This document shows positions 26,799 through 35,644 of a DNA stretch of 64,000 bases, in pieces. How positions within the stretch are numbered: the stretch's first letter is position 1; every line of letters begins with the position of its first letter. The notes beneath the pieces are model-generated. The model ran no database searches and had not been told where the DNA came from. It saw only the letters and a program-made list of their open reading frames with translations. The position numbers were made by a program, and so were the translations under genes. The stretch is taken from contig CBDCHL010000004.1 in assembly GCA_965217195.1 (NCBI GenBank), positions 744,001 through 808,000 of the forward strand, read 5' to 3'. Origin of the DNA: UBA6623 sp965217195. Lineage in GTDB: Bacteria > Acidobacteriota > Terriglobia > Bryobacterales > UBA6623.

Positions 26799-28355
26799 AT
26801 GAAAGCTATGCATTTGAATCTTGACGACGTTCGCGACTTCGACGCCATGCTGAAGCGTCGCTGCGGGCTCTATCGCGAAAAGCTCGCGGATTGGCTGGCC
26901 CCACACAAACTGACGCTCGCCGAAGCCCGTGTCCATCGCGTGCTGGTCCCCATGGTCGGCGTCTATACCCCCGGCTGGATGGCACTTCCGGCGGTTTCCT
27001 GGGAATTCGTCGAGCTCGTCACCAACGAAGGCCTCGTCGGCACCGGCGAGTGGTCGGTTGATATCGAAGACTCGACGCGCGCCGCCGTCGAAGAGCTGCG
27101 AGCCACTCCCGGCATCAACCTGCTTGACCCGCGCTTCGAAGAACCGCTCTTCATGGCCTGGTGGGACCTCGTCGGCCAAGTCCTCGACAAACCCTTGCAT
27201 CAGCTTTGGGCCGACCTTTTCGAGGCCGACTTCACGCCGCCCGACCGCGTCCCGATGGCGGCCTATACCTGGCAGCGCTTCGCCGACGACCAGGGCCGCG
27301 ACGCGATCACTTACGAAAACTGGCCCGACTTCGCCGCCGCGCGTGCAAAGGAAGGTTTCCCGGCGGTCAAGGTCTCGATGACGGCCTATCAGCCCGAGGA
27401 TCACATCGATTTGATCCACCGGATTCGCGAGGCCGTCGGCCCCGACACCGCGATTCGCATCGACGCCCATGGGAATTGGAACTACCAGGAAGCCCGGCGC
27501 ATCTTGCGGGCCGTGGAAGATTGCAATTTGGAGTACGCCGAGCAGCCCGTAAATTCGCTACTGCCCCAAAGATTCTACCCCCAAGGCGAATCAGTGCCGG
27601 CGCGCGATCCGCATCAAGGCGGATTCCAGGAAGAATACTACTACCGTAAGATGACCGATTTGCGGCATCTGCAATCTACGCCGCTTTCCTGCCACTGGTG
27701 GCCGCCGATCGTGCACGAGCCCGGGACCTCAGTGATGTCGAACCAATGGGAACCGAACTGGTATCTGCTCGAGCGTTACGAAGGCACCGACGTTTCCGTC
27801 CCCGACATCAATCTCGGACCGTTTGGGCTGTGGCGCTTTGCGCAGCTCGCGAAGTTCATGGGCCTGCACATCACCGTGCACAGCAATTTCGAGATGTGCC
27901 TGCAACTGGCATTTCGCTCGGCGATGGTGTCGGCGCTGCTCTACGAACAGTCGCGGGTGGGAATTTATCTCGGGTCCACGCAGCGCCTTTGTCACCCGGT
28001 CGACAACGAAACGATTCATGTGAGCGACGATGTGATCGAGGGCGGGCAATTCGACTGGACCGGCGGGCATTGCAACCTGTCGCCCAAGCCCGGACACGGC
28101 TTGCGGCTCGACCCCGAGCGCGTCGAGAAGTATCTCTACTGCGAACAAGCCGCGCAAAAGCATCGCGAGTATTCGAAGAAGATCTACGCGAATTACCTGC
28201 TCGACCGTCCGCGCCGCACCAACCAGGCCGGATGGCCCAAAGCCGAACCGGGCGAGACCTTCGACCGTCGCACATGGCCGTATCAAGTGGTGCATATTCT
28301 AGGATCGGAACCCGAGCAGGACGTCGACGTGGAACTGAAAGGCGAAAATTTTTAG
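26799..28355 (+). CDS. Enolase-superfamily sugar-acid dehydratase
   Basis: 518 residues, longer than the usual 380-450. The barrel contains Lys191 (PAVKVSMTAY), metal ligands Asp222 (IRIDAHGNW) and Glu248 (LEYAEQP), and later VPDINLGPFGLWRF and HITVHSNFEMCLQLA, the Asp/His arrangement of the glucarate-dehydratase-like subgroup. The second lysine of the KxK pair is Ser193, and about 85 residues separate Glu248 from the next acidic site, a longer insert than normal. A charged C-terminal tail of about 70 residues is extra. Likely dehydrates an aldonic or aldaric acid to a 2-keto-3-deoxy sugar acid. Confidence 0.85.
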   Translation: MKAMHLNLDDVRDFDAMLKRRCGLYREKLADWLAPHKLTLAEARVHRVLVPMVGVYTPGWMALPAVSWEFVELVTNEGLVGTGEWSVDIEDSTRAAVEELRATPGINLLDPRFEEPLFMAWWDLVGQVLDKPLHQLWADLFEADFTPPDRVPMAAYTWQRFADDQGRDAITYENWPDFAAARAKEGFPAVKVSMTAYQPEDHIDLIHRIREAVGPDTAIRIDAHGNWNYQEARRILRAVEDCNLEYAEQPVNSLLPQRFYPQGESVPARDPHQGGFQEEYYYRKMTDLRHLQSTPLSCHWWPPIVHEPGTSVMSNQWEPNWYLLERYEGTDVSVPDINLGPFGLWRFAQLAKFMGLHITVHSNFEMCLQLAFRSAMVSALLYEQSRVGIYLGSTQRLCHPVDNETIHVSDDVIEGGQFDWTGGHCNLSPKPGHGLRLDPERVEKYLYCEQAAQKHREYSKKIYANYLLDRPRRTNQAGWPKAEPGETFDRRTWPYQVVHILGSEPEQDVDVELKGENF

Positions 28356-28411
28356 CGTCCGTGTAGTGAATAGATACTGATCGTGGCGAAAGATGTGCAA
28401 AAGACCGGACC

Positions 28412-28436
28412 GAGGCGCGGACGGGAGTCCGCGCTC
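28412..28436. repeat. Short hairpin repeat (GCGGACGGGAGTCCGC type)
   Basis: gaggcgcggacgggagtccg and its continuation form a stem GCGCGGAC/GTCCGCGC. The same hairpin lies inside the longer repeats at 29339-29540 and 61365-61560. Confidence 0.6.
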
Positions 28437-28468
28437 CTTCCCCGCGAAGCAGCCTCGCGCGAAAACAG

Positions 28469-28500
28469 CCTAGGGTGGAGCCGTCAGGCGGAACCCTAGG
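28469..28500. repeat. Hairpin repeat with GGTTCCGCC / GGCTCCACC core
   Basis: A 32-bp inverted repeat with outer stem CCTAGGGT / ACCCTAGG and inner segment ggagccgtcaggcggaa. The reverse complement shares the core of the hairpin at 35515-35545 (ggttccgcctttggctccac) though the outer stems differ in sequence, which points to a conserved structure. Confidence 0.6.
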
Positions 28501-28532
28501 TAACGCCCCAACGCAACAGCACAGGAGCAACC

Positions 28533-29309
28533 ATGGCAACAGAAAAGAAAGTCGCCCTCATCAGCGGGGGCGCCGGAGACCTCGGCTTCGCCTCGGCCGT
28601 CAAGATGGTCGACATGGGCTACGATATCGCCCTACTCGACTGCAAGAGCGCCGAGGAAGCCGCCCCGCGCATCAAGCAACTCGAGGACCAAGGCGCCAGG
28701 GCCCTCTACCTAGAAGGCGATGTCGCCGACCGCGAATCGGTCAAGAAGGCCTGCGACCGGCTCTGGGATGACTTCGGTCGCCTCGACGTCGCCATGTGCA
28801 ACGCCGGCATCAGCATGAACGTTCCCTTTCTCGAATACACCGTCGAGCAATGGAACCAGCACATGGACGTCAACCTCACCGGCTATTTCCATGTCAGCCA
28901 GGAAGTCGGCCAACGCTGGGTGGCCTCCGGGCAAAAAGGCAAGATGGTCTTCACAGGCTCGTGGGTGCAGGATGTCCCGTACAAACTGATCGCGCCGTAC
29001 TGCGTTTCCAAAGCCGGCGTCTGGATGCTGTGCCGTTGCGCGGCGTTGGAACTGGCACCCCACGGCATCAACGTCAACGCCGTCGCGCCGGGTATCGTGG
29101 AGGCCGGCCTGACGGCGCGCGAGCTGGAAGAGTTCCCCGAGTTCCGCGAGGAATTCATGAATCTGATTCCGCTGGGCCGAATCCAAACCGCCGAAGACGT
29201 CGCCGAGGTGGTTGGTTTCCTGATTTCCCCGGCGGCTGACTATCTGACCGGCGCGTGCATCATGGCCGACGGTGGATGCATGGTAGGCTGCGGCTCGGCG
29301 TCGAAGTGA
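28533..29309 (+). CDS. Short-chain dehydrogenase/reductase
   Basis: 258-residue NAD(P)-dependent SDR. Gly-rich cofactor motif GGAGDLG (12-18), CNAG (89-92), and the catalytic Ser143, Tyr156 and Lys160 (GSWVQ and YCVSK) are all present. ATG follows AGGAGCAACC. Between the dehydratase and the DapA-family lyase, it probably oxidises the sugar or sugar acid in the same pathway; substrate not known. Confidence 0.9.
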   Translation: MATEKKVALISGGAGDLGFASAVKMVDMGYDIALLDCKSAEEAAPRIKQLEDQGARALYLEGDVADRESVKKACDRLWDDFGRLDVAMCNAGISMNVPFLEYTVEQWNQHMDVNLTGYFHVSQEVGQRWVASGQKGKMVFTGSWVQDVPYKLIAPYCVSKAGVWMLCRCAALELAPHGINVNAVAPGIVEAGLTARELEEFPEFREEFMNLIPLGRIQTAEDVAEVVGFLISPAADYLTGACIMADGGCMVGCGSASK

Positions 29310-29338
29310 AGACGCAAACCGAAACACGGGTGTACGAA

Positions 29339-29540
29339 GTGGGACGTCAATGCGAGCAATAGAAGCAGAGGCGTGGACGGAAGTCCACGCTCAGCCCGAT
29401 TCACCGCGATTCACCGGGCTTGGGTTTCCGATTAGGCCAGCACCCTTCCAGGGCCGGTTTAAGGACTCTTCATCCGGCACAAGGCCGTTTCAACGGCCTT
29501 TTCTTACGAGGTTTTAGCTGACACCGAATTAAGCTGAGAT
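29339..29540 (+). repeat. Dispersed ~190-bp repeat, copy 1
   Basis: Contains successive hairpins: GCGTGGACggaaGTCCACGC, a CCCGG/ACCGGG segment, GGGCCGG and AAGGCCGtttcaaCGGCCTT followed by TTCTT. The inverted copy at 61365-61560 shares the order and most of the sequence, from tagaagcagaggcgtggacg through ggccgtttcaacggcctt. The last hairpin could stop transcription after the SDR gene. Confidence 0.7.
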
Positions 29541-29563
29541 TCGCGCCCAACGACAAGCAGACC

Positions 29564-30517
29564 ATGACCTCCTCATCCCCACTCGAAATCGACGGCGTCG
29601 TGCCCGTACTGCCCGCGCCGTTTACGCCCGACGAAGACCTCGACCTCGGCTCGATCCCGAAGCTGATCGACTTCGCGATCGACTCGGACTGCGCGGCTGT
29701 TTGCTTGCCGGCCTATTCGACGGAGTTCTACAAGCTCGATATGGAGGAGCGTTACGCCCTGGTCGGCGCGGCGGTCAAGGCTTCCGGGGGCCGCATTCCC
29801 GTCATCGGCCAGTCGAACCACGTTTCGTCAAAACTCGCCGCTGAAATAGCGAAGAAGAACGAAGCGCTCGGTGTCGATGCGATTTCCGTCGCCATCCCGC
29901 GGCTCTTCGCGATTTCCGATGACGATATCTTCGCCTTCCTCGGCAAGGTGATGGACGCGACGTCGCTGCCGGTGCTGGTGCAGGATTTCAACCCCGGAGG
30001 GCTGACCGTGAGCCCGGCCTTCGTCAAGCGCCTCGCCGACGCCTATCCGGATTTCCGTTTCCTCAAACTCGAAGAGCCCTTGATGGCCCCGAAGGTCGAG
30101 CAGATCATCGAATCGACCGGCGGCTCGATCGGCATTCTCGAAGGCTGGGGCGGGATGTATCTACTCGAGAACATCCCGGCCGGTGTTTGCGGCGCGATGC
30201 CCGGGATGGGCCTGGCCGATTTACTGCAAGGGGCTTACCGGCTGGCAAAGGACGGAGAGAGCGAAGCGGCGATGGACCTGTTCGAGCAAGTCCTGCCGCA
30301 CATCGTTTTCAGTCTGCAGAACCTCGAGCTATTCCTCTACATGGATAAGGACCTGCTCGTGCGCCGCAACCTGATCGCCCACTCGACGGTGCGCGCCGCC
30401 ACCTTGACGCCCGATGAGGGCACCCTGCGTCACGCCGACTGGTTGACCGAACGCGTCCTGCGAAGCATCGAGAGATTCCAGGCCCGGCGCGCTTCGTCGA
30501 GGGGCGTTCCAAGGTGA
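29564..30517 (+). CDS. DapA-family lyase/aldolase (keto-deoxy sugar acid type)
   Basis: 317-residue Schiff-base TIM-barrel enzyme of the dihydrodipicolinate synthase/N-acetylneuraminate lyase family. The lysine is Lys168 (FRFLKLEEP). The usual catalytic Tyr of the YN(V/I)P motif is Phe142 (QDFNPGG), so activity differs from true DapA. With the neighbouring dehydratase and SDR it may cleave or dehydrate a 2-keto-3-deoxy sugar acid. Start at ATG 29564. Confidence 0.87.
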   Translation: MTSSSPLEIDGVVPVLPAPFTPDEDLDLGSIPKLIDFAIDSDCAAVCLPAYSTEFYKLDMEERYALVGAAVKASGGRIPVIGQSNHVSSKLAAEIAKKNEALGVDAISVAIPRLFAISDDDIFAFLGKVMDATSLPVLVQDFNPGGLTVSPAFVKRLADAYPDFRFLKLEEPLMAPKVEQIIESTGGSIGILEGWGGMYLLENIPAGVCGAMPGMGLADLLQGAYRLAKDGESEAAMDLFEQVLPHIVFSLQNLELFLYMDKDLLVRRNLIAHSTVRAATLTPDEGTLRHADWLTERVLRSIERFQARRASSRGVPR

Positions 30518-30594
30518 AGAATCGAATTGTTGGTGGGAACGATTGTTATCAACACCAATCCGTAACACGGTAGAAAAGGTAGAATTGGACCGTC

Positions 30595-33285
30595 GTGATC
30601 GGCCAAACCATCTCGCACTACAAGATCACCGAGAAGCTCGGCGAGGGTGGGATGGGTGTCGTTTACAAGGCTGAAGACACCACACTCGACCGCCCCGTTG
30701 CCCTGAAGTTCCTCGCACCACATCTTGTCTCAGATGAGGAAATCCGCAAGCGATTCGAGCGCGAGGCCAAGGCCGCCGCCGCGTTGAACCACCCCAACGT
30801 CTGCACCGTCCATGAAATCGCCGAGGCCAATGGCCGCACCTTCATTGCCATGGCCTTCCTCGAAGGGGAGAGCCTCGACAAGAAGATTGAGACCGGGCCG
30901 CTGAAGCTGAAGGACGCTCTCGACATCGCCGGCCAGACGGCCAGGGGCCTCCAAGCCGCCCATGGCAAGAAGATCGTGCACCGGGATATCAAGCCTGCGA
31001 ACCTGATGATCGGCGAGGACGGCCACGTCACCATCATGGATTTCGGCCTGGCCTTGCTGACCGACCGCTCGAAGCTCACCCGTTTGGACGAGACGATGGG
31101 CACGGTGACCTACATGTCCCCCGAGCAGACCTACGGGATGGAGTTGGATCACCGCACGGATATTTGGGCGTTAGGTGTCGTGCTCTACGAAATGGTCACC
31201 GGCCGGCAACCGTTCGAGGGTCACTATGACAAAGCGGTGATGTACTCCATCACCAACGAAGAGCCCGAGCCGATTACAGCGCTGCGGACCGGCGTGCCGA
31301 TGGAGTTGGAGTTCATCGTCGGCAAAGCTTTGGCCAAGGACCGGGAGGAACGTTACCAGCACGTCGAGGACATGATCGTCGATCTGCGTGGGTTGGGCAA
31401 GAAGTTGGCCACGGGGAAATCAACGGTTCTCCCCAGCCAGACTATCACTGCACCGAGTCAGGCCCCTTCAAAGGAACTGCCGGAGAGCGATGCACAAAAG
31501 GCCCAAACACGCGAGCGACGCCGGAATCTGTTGTCCACAGCCGTTTCCCTCTTGGCCATAGGCCTCGCAGCCGTCGTCGCATTCCTCTGGTCGACACGAT
31601 CGGTCCCCGAAGCGCCCCTGCGCCGGTTTTCCTTCACTCCTGACAATCTGTCTACTCCTGACATTCTGTCAGGAGGAGACGTAGCGATCTCTCCCGACGG
31701 CAAGCGGATCGTCTATGTCGCCGGTGAGGAGGGAAAGACGAAGCTCTGGATTCGCAACCTGGACCAGGCAGAAGCTCGCGAACTGGATGGCACCGAAGAA
31801 GCCCGAGGCCCCTTCTGGTCCCCTGACAGCGAGTTCATAGGTTTTGTCACAGAGACGGAAGTAAGGAAAGTTTCTGTGCGCGGCGGGGCTCCGATGACTC
31901 TCAGCAAGTTGCCGCACCGGGCGTTTGGCGGGGGCACTTGGAGCCCTGACGGAGATTCGATCGTGTTCAGCTCGGACTTCCCCCTGCGGCTCTTCCGAGT
32001 CCCGACACGCGGCGGAACTCCTGAGATTCTTTTCGACCTTGAAGAATCGATGGGACCGCATAAGTGGACGCCTCACTTTTCCCCCGCTGAGGCCCGTGCG
32101 CTGAGCATCACGTTTGGTGCAGGCTCCCTTGGCGCGCCGAAGATCATTGTCAGGGACCTGCAGGATCGGCGGAACGAGGTGCTAGCGGATGGAGGCTGGC
32201 CCTATTACTCGCCCGGCGGCCACCTGTTATTCGAGCGAGATAACGATCTGTGGGCCCTGCCGTTCTCGGTTGCAAGCTTGAAGGCGACCGGGGAGGCCTT
32301 TCCGGTTGCTCAAAACGCCCAGGGTCCGAGTGTGGCCAGGGATGGCACGCTCGTTTATACCGATGCAGCGAGCGCGGACCGGCAGTTGGGCTGGCGAAGC
32401 CGAACCGGCGAAAGGCTGGAGGTAATCGGGCAACCCCAGGGCGGCATGGCGAGGCCGTCCCTTTCGCCCGATGGCCGCCAGGTGGTGTTACAGAGCCGGG
32501 TCAGTGGCGGCGGCGCCGACATCTGGGTTCACGACATCGCGCGGGGGAGCAGGACGCGCATCACTTTCAATACAGACTCTCTCCAACCCACCTGGTCTCC
32601 TTCCGGCCAGCAGATCACCTATATGTCTTTCCGAGGAGGGTCCACCGAGATCTTCAGGGCATCTACCGACGGAAGCGGCAACGAAATACAGCTAACCGAC
32701 GAACCCCTCAACGAGGCCGACCCGGACTGGTCTCCCGACGGCAGGTATCTGATCTATCACACCCTGGGGGATCCGAAGACACAGCGGGACCTTTGGTACC
32801 GGGAGACCGAGCCGGGAGGCGGCACTTCCGATCCCGTCGTCTTTGTGCAAACACGCTTCAATGAGCGAGTCGCGACGTTCTCGCCGGATGGGCGTTTCGT
32901 CGCGTACTGCTCAGATCAATCGGGCCAATACGAGGTGTACGTGCGGCCGTTCCCGAAAGGGGGCCGGGTGACGAAAGTCTCTGTGGGGGGAGGAGGCCAG
33001 CCGCGATGGGGCAAGAATGGGAAAGAGCTTTTCTACGTCGAGGGCATGACCCTCCTGTCGGTACCGGTCAGTGGCAGCGGAGGCTTCTCAGCGGGCTTAC
33101 CCAAGCCGCTCTTCGACAATGCAGGGTTAGTGGCCGGCCTTAGCCTGAAGCCGCAATATGACGTTTCCGACGACGGACAGAGGGTTGTTCTGGTCGAGCC
33201 ACTGGGGGATGCAACCGCAAAACCCCGCTCCATCCACGTCGTCCAAAACTGGTTCGCCGAGTTTCGCGACCGACAGCAGGACTAA
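30595..33285 (+). CDS. Membrane Ser/Thr protein kinase with TolB-like propeller domain
   Basis: 896 residues, GTG start. The N-terminal PknB-type kinase domain (about 10-270) has the glycine loop GEGGMGVVYK, Lys38 (VALKFL), HRD Asp131 (VHRDIKPANL), DFG at 149-151 and MSPEQ. A basic juxtamembrane stretch and one helix (about 311-333) follow, then a periplasmic PD40/WD40-like TolB beta-propeller (SPDGKRIVYVAG, SPDSEFIGFVTE, SPDGRQVVLQS, SPDGRFVAYCSD). A sensor that signals inward by phosphorylation is expected. This architecture is common in Acidobacteriota. Confidence 0.92.
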   Translation: MIGQTISHYKITEKLGEGGMGVVYKAEDTTLDRPVALKFLAPHLVSDEEIRKRFEREAKAAAALNHPNVCTVHEIAEANGRTFIAMAFLEGESLDKKIETGPLKLKDALDIAGQTARGLQAAHGKKIVHRDIKPANLMIGEDGHVTIMDFGLALLTDRSKLTRLDETMGTVTYMSPEQTYGMELDHRTDIWALGVVLYEMVTGRQPFEGHYDKAVMYSITNEEPEPITALRTGVPMELEFIVGKALAKDREERYQHVEDMIVDLRGLGKKLATGKSTVLPSQTITAPSQAPSKELPESDAQKAQTRERRRNLLSTAVSLLAIGLAAVVAFLWSTRSVPEAPLRRFSFTPDNLSTPDILSGGDVAISPDGKRIVYVAGEEGKTKLWIRNLDQAEARELDGTEEARGPFWSPDSEFIGFVTETEVRKVSVRGGAPMTLSKLPHRAFGGGTWSPDGDSIVFSSDFPLRLFRVPTRGGTPEILFDLEESMGPHKWTPHFSPAEARALSITFGAGSLGAPKIIVRDLQDRRNEVLADGGWPYYSPGGHLLFERDNDLWALPFSVASLKATGEAFPVAQNAQGPSVARDGTLVYTDAASADRQLGWRSRTGERLEVIGQPQGGMARPSLSPDGRQVVLQSRVSGGGADIWVHDIARGSRTRITFNTDSLQPTWSPSGQQITYMSFRGGSTEIFRASTDGSGNEIQLTDEPLNEADPDWSPDGRYLIYHTLGDPKTQRDLWYRETEPGGGTSDPVVFVQTRFNERVATFSPDGRFVAYCSDQSGQYEVYVRPFPKGGRVTKVSVGGGGQPRWGKNGKELFYVEGMTLLSVPVSGSGGFSAGLPKPLFDNAGLVAGLSLKPQYDVSDDGQRVVLVEPLGDATAKPRSIHVVQNWFAEFRDRQQD

Positions 33286-33450
33286 GCCCCAAGAAACAAG
33301 AGACTTAAGGGCTCAGTGGTCGAAAGGTGTCGCGAAATCGAGATCGCATGAGCAATCCTACACCTGAGCGTGCTCACGGCCTTCCGACGGATCCAGAAAC
33401 CGAGCTGAACCAGCGCCCTGGACGAAAAGAATCTGTTTGTTTGTGACATT

Positions 33451-33543
33451 GAAGAGAGTTGTATTGGAAACGCCCGCCGCTCCCGTCTCAGCGGCCCTTC
33501 CCGAGAAGCCTGCCCGCCGGGCGCTTCCGATACAACTCTCTTC
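33451..33543. repeat. 93-bp long inverted repeat
   Basis: Arms 33451-33476 (gaagagagttgtattggaaa and on) and 33518-33543 are complementary at 24 of 26 positions, closing a 41-bp loop that can itself pair around CCGCC and GGCGG. Outside any gene, between the kinase and the ASPIC/UnbV gene; no TSD is seen. Best described as a large hairpin, possibly a terminator or MITE. Confidence 0.65.
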
Positions 33544-33579
33544 ACTACCACCACCTAACCTCGCCACTCGGCACGTCTG

Positions 33580-35397
33580 ATGAGTACTTCACGCAAGGGC
33601 CGGCCGGGTAAAAGAAAGCCGAGTCGACCCGCGGCTCCGCCGCGTTCCGAGCAACAGCCCCCGCCACCAAACCAAGCGGGCGGCGGCCGATCCCGGGCGA
33701 TTTTGGTAGGGGTCGTGGGGGTCGTCATAGCGGCGGCGGCCGTCTACTTTCTACGAGACGCCGGAGAGCCCTCCGCGCCGGGCAAACAGGCCCCCCTTGC
33801 CGAGCGTGGCCGCATCCGGTTCGAGAATCGCCAAGCGGCTTCCGGCATCGATTTCGTCCTCAACAACGGCACGACCGACGACAAGCCCGTCATCGACTCG
33901 ACATTGGGCGGCGTTGCGGTTTTCGACTACAACAACGACGGCCGGCTCGATGTTTTCTTTACCAACGGGGCCCATATCCCGAGCCTCAAGAAAACCTCCA
34001 AGTCCTTCCACAACCGTCTCTATGAAAACCAAGGCAACGGCAAGTTCGCCGATGTCACCGAGGCCGCCCGCCTCGCGGGCTCCGGCTACAGCATGGGAGC
34101 CGCCGTCGGCGACTACGACAACGACGGTTGGAGCGACCTCTACGTCACCGGGGTCAACGTCAACGCGCTCTATCGCAACACCGGGAAGGACGCCTTCACG
34201 GACGTGACCGCTCAAGCCGGTGTCACGGGGCGCTTTGCGTCGGGCCGCAAGCCCTGGTCGGTCGCCTCGGCCTGGGTCGACTACGACAGCGACGGGCACC
34301 TTGACCTATTCGTCGTGAATTACCTCGACTGGTCGTTCGCGAAAAACAAACTATGCGGCGACCCGGGCAAGCGGCTCTCCTGCTCGCCGGCCCTCTACGA
34401 CGGGCTGCCGAATATGCTCTATCGCAACAACGCCGACGGGACGTTCACCGACGTGAGCACCGAGGCCGGCATCGCCGCCCACATCGGCAAGGGCATGAGC
34501 GCTGCGATCGCCGATTACGACGAAGACGGCCGCCCCGACATTTTCGTCACGAACGACAGCGAGCGCAACTTTCTTTTCCGCAACGTCGAGGGCAAGCGCT
34601 TCGAGGAAGTGGCAGTCGAAGCAGCCGTGGCGTTCACCGAGGACGGCATTCCGGTTTCGAGCATGGGGCTGGACTTTCGCGACCTCAACAACGACGGTCG
34701 TCCCGACGTGACGATCACGGCGCTGACCAACGAAACCTATCCGTTATTCGTGAATGAAGGCGGCGGGTTGTTCGTCGACGCGACCTATAGCGCTCAGATC
34801 GGCCTCAGCTCCAATACGATGAGCGGCTGGGGGAACGGCGTTTTCGATTTCGACGGCGACGGCTGGAAAGACATCTTCACGGCCAATTCGCATGTCAGCG
34901 AGAACTTGGAGCTCTACCGCGAGCACAAGTACAAGCTTCCCAACGCGGTTTTTCAAAACCGCGGCGACGGCACTTTTGAGGATGTAAGCGCGGCCGCCGG
35001 TCTCGAAGCGGCCGCGGCCCATCGCGGCGCGGCCTTCGGCGACTTGGACGGCGATGGACGGATCGACGCGGTCGTGTCGGCGATCGGCGAACCGGCGGAG
35101 ATTCTCTACAACGTCTCCGAGCCCGCGCGCCGTTGGCTCCTACTGCACCTGATCGGGACAAAAAGCAACCGCGACGGCATCGGCACGCAAATCAAGCTGA
35201 CAACGGAATCGGGCGCGGTGCAGTATAACCAAGTGACGACGGCGGTCGGTTATGCCGGAGCGTCGGATAAGAGAGTCCACTTCGGTTTGGAGGACGACGA
35301 GCGCATTCGAGAAATCGAACTGCGTTGGCCCAGCGGCCAGGTGCAGGTATTGGAAGACATTGCCGCCGATCAAGTCCTCGAAGTCAGGGAGCCATGA
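33580..35397 (+). CDS. FG-GAP/ASPIC-UnbV repeat protein, membrane-anchored
   Basis: 605 residues. A basic, Pro-rich N terminus and one helix (about 41-60) anchor it with the rest outside. FG-GAP/VCBS repeats with Ca2+-binding type loops follow (DYNNDGRLDVFF, DYDNDGWSDLYVTG, DYDSDGHLDLFVVN, DYDEDGRPDIFVTN, DLDGDGRIDAVV). The C terminus has the ASPIC/UnbV domain (GTQIKLTTESGAVQY, DKRVHFGLEDDERIREIELRW). Such CRTAC1-like proteins are abundant in Acidobacteriota and Planctomycetota; a surface binding role is likely but unproved. Confidence 0.9.
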   Translation: MSTSRKGRPGKRKPSRPAAPPRSEQQPPPPNQAGGGRSRAILVGVVGVVIAAAAVYFLRDAGEPSAPGKQAPLAERGRIRFENRQAASGIDFVLNNGTTDDKPVIDSTLGGVAVFDYNNDGRLDVFFTNGAHIPSLKKTSKSFHNRLYENQGNGKFADVTEAARLAGSGYSMGAAVGDYDNDGWSDLYVTGVNVNALYRNTGKDAFTDVTAQAGVTGRFASGRKPWSVASAWVDYDSDGHLDLFVVNYLDWSFAKNKLCGDPGKRLSCSPALYDGLPNMLYRNNADGTFTDVSTEAGIAAHIGKGMSAAIADYDEDGRPDIFVTNDSERNFLFRNVEGKRFEEVAVEAAVAFTEDGIPVSSMGLDFRDLNNDGRPDVTITALTNETYPLFVNEGGGLFVDATYSAQIGLSSNTMSGWGNGVFDFDGDGWKDIFTANSHVSENLELYREHKYKLPNAVFQNRGDGTFEDVSAAAGLEAAAAHRGAAFGDLDGDGRIDAVVSAIGEPAEILYNVSEPARRWLLLHLIGTKSNRDGIGTQIKLTTESGAVQYNQVTTAVGYAGASDKRVHFGLEDDERIREIELRWPSGQVQVLEDIAADQVLEVREP

Positions 35398-35514
35398 GCG
35401 GGAATGCGGAGGAGTCCGTCTCTTTGAACGTGCGCGTTCATAATACCGCCCTGAAAATGGGGGCAAGGACGCTCCTGCCGCCCCTTCAGGGCTCTCCCCC
35501 CTGTGGGGGTTCTA

Positions 35515-35545
35515 CCCGGGGTTCCGCCTTTGGCTCCACCCCGGG
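35515..35545. repeat. Hairpin repeat with GGTTCCGCC / GGCTCCACC core
   Basis: Outer stem CCCGGGGT / ACCCCGGG around the same core as at 28469-28500. In the same gap are ccgccccttcagggc, gcgccgcttcgcggct and the hairpin at 35590. Confidence 0.6.
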
Positions 35546-35589
35546 CTATAGTTCCTGGCGCCGCTTCGCGGCTCAAGAGATTTGCGGTG

Positions 35590-35612
35590 GTGACCGGCTC
35601 TCGGCCGGTCAC
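35590..35612. repeat. GTGACCGGC/GCCGGTCAC hairpin, copy 1
   Basis: A 9-bp perfect stem with a 5-nt loop (TCTCG). The same stem recurs at 38505-38527 with loop TCCCA, 2.9 kb away. Confidence 0.6.
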
Positions 35613-35644
35613 GGTGGGCAGGTCTCCAAAGCCGCTCACCCCGT

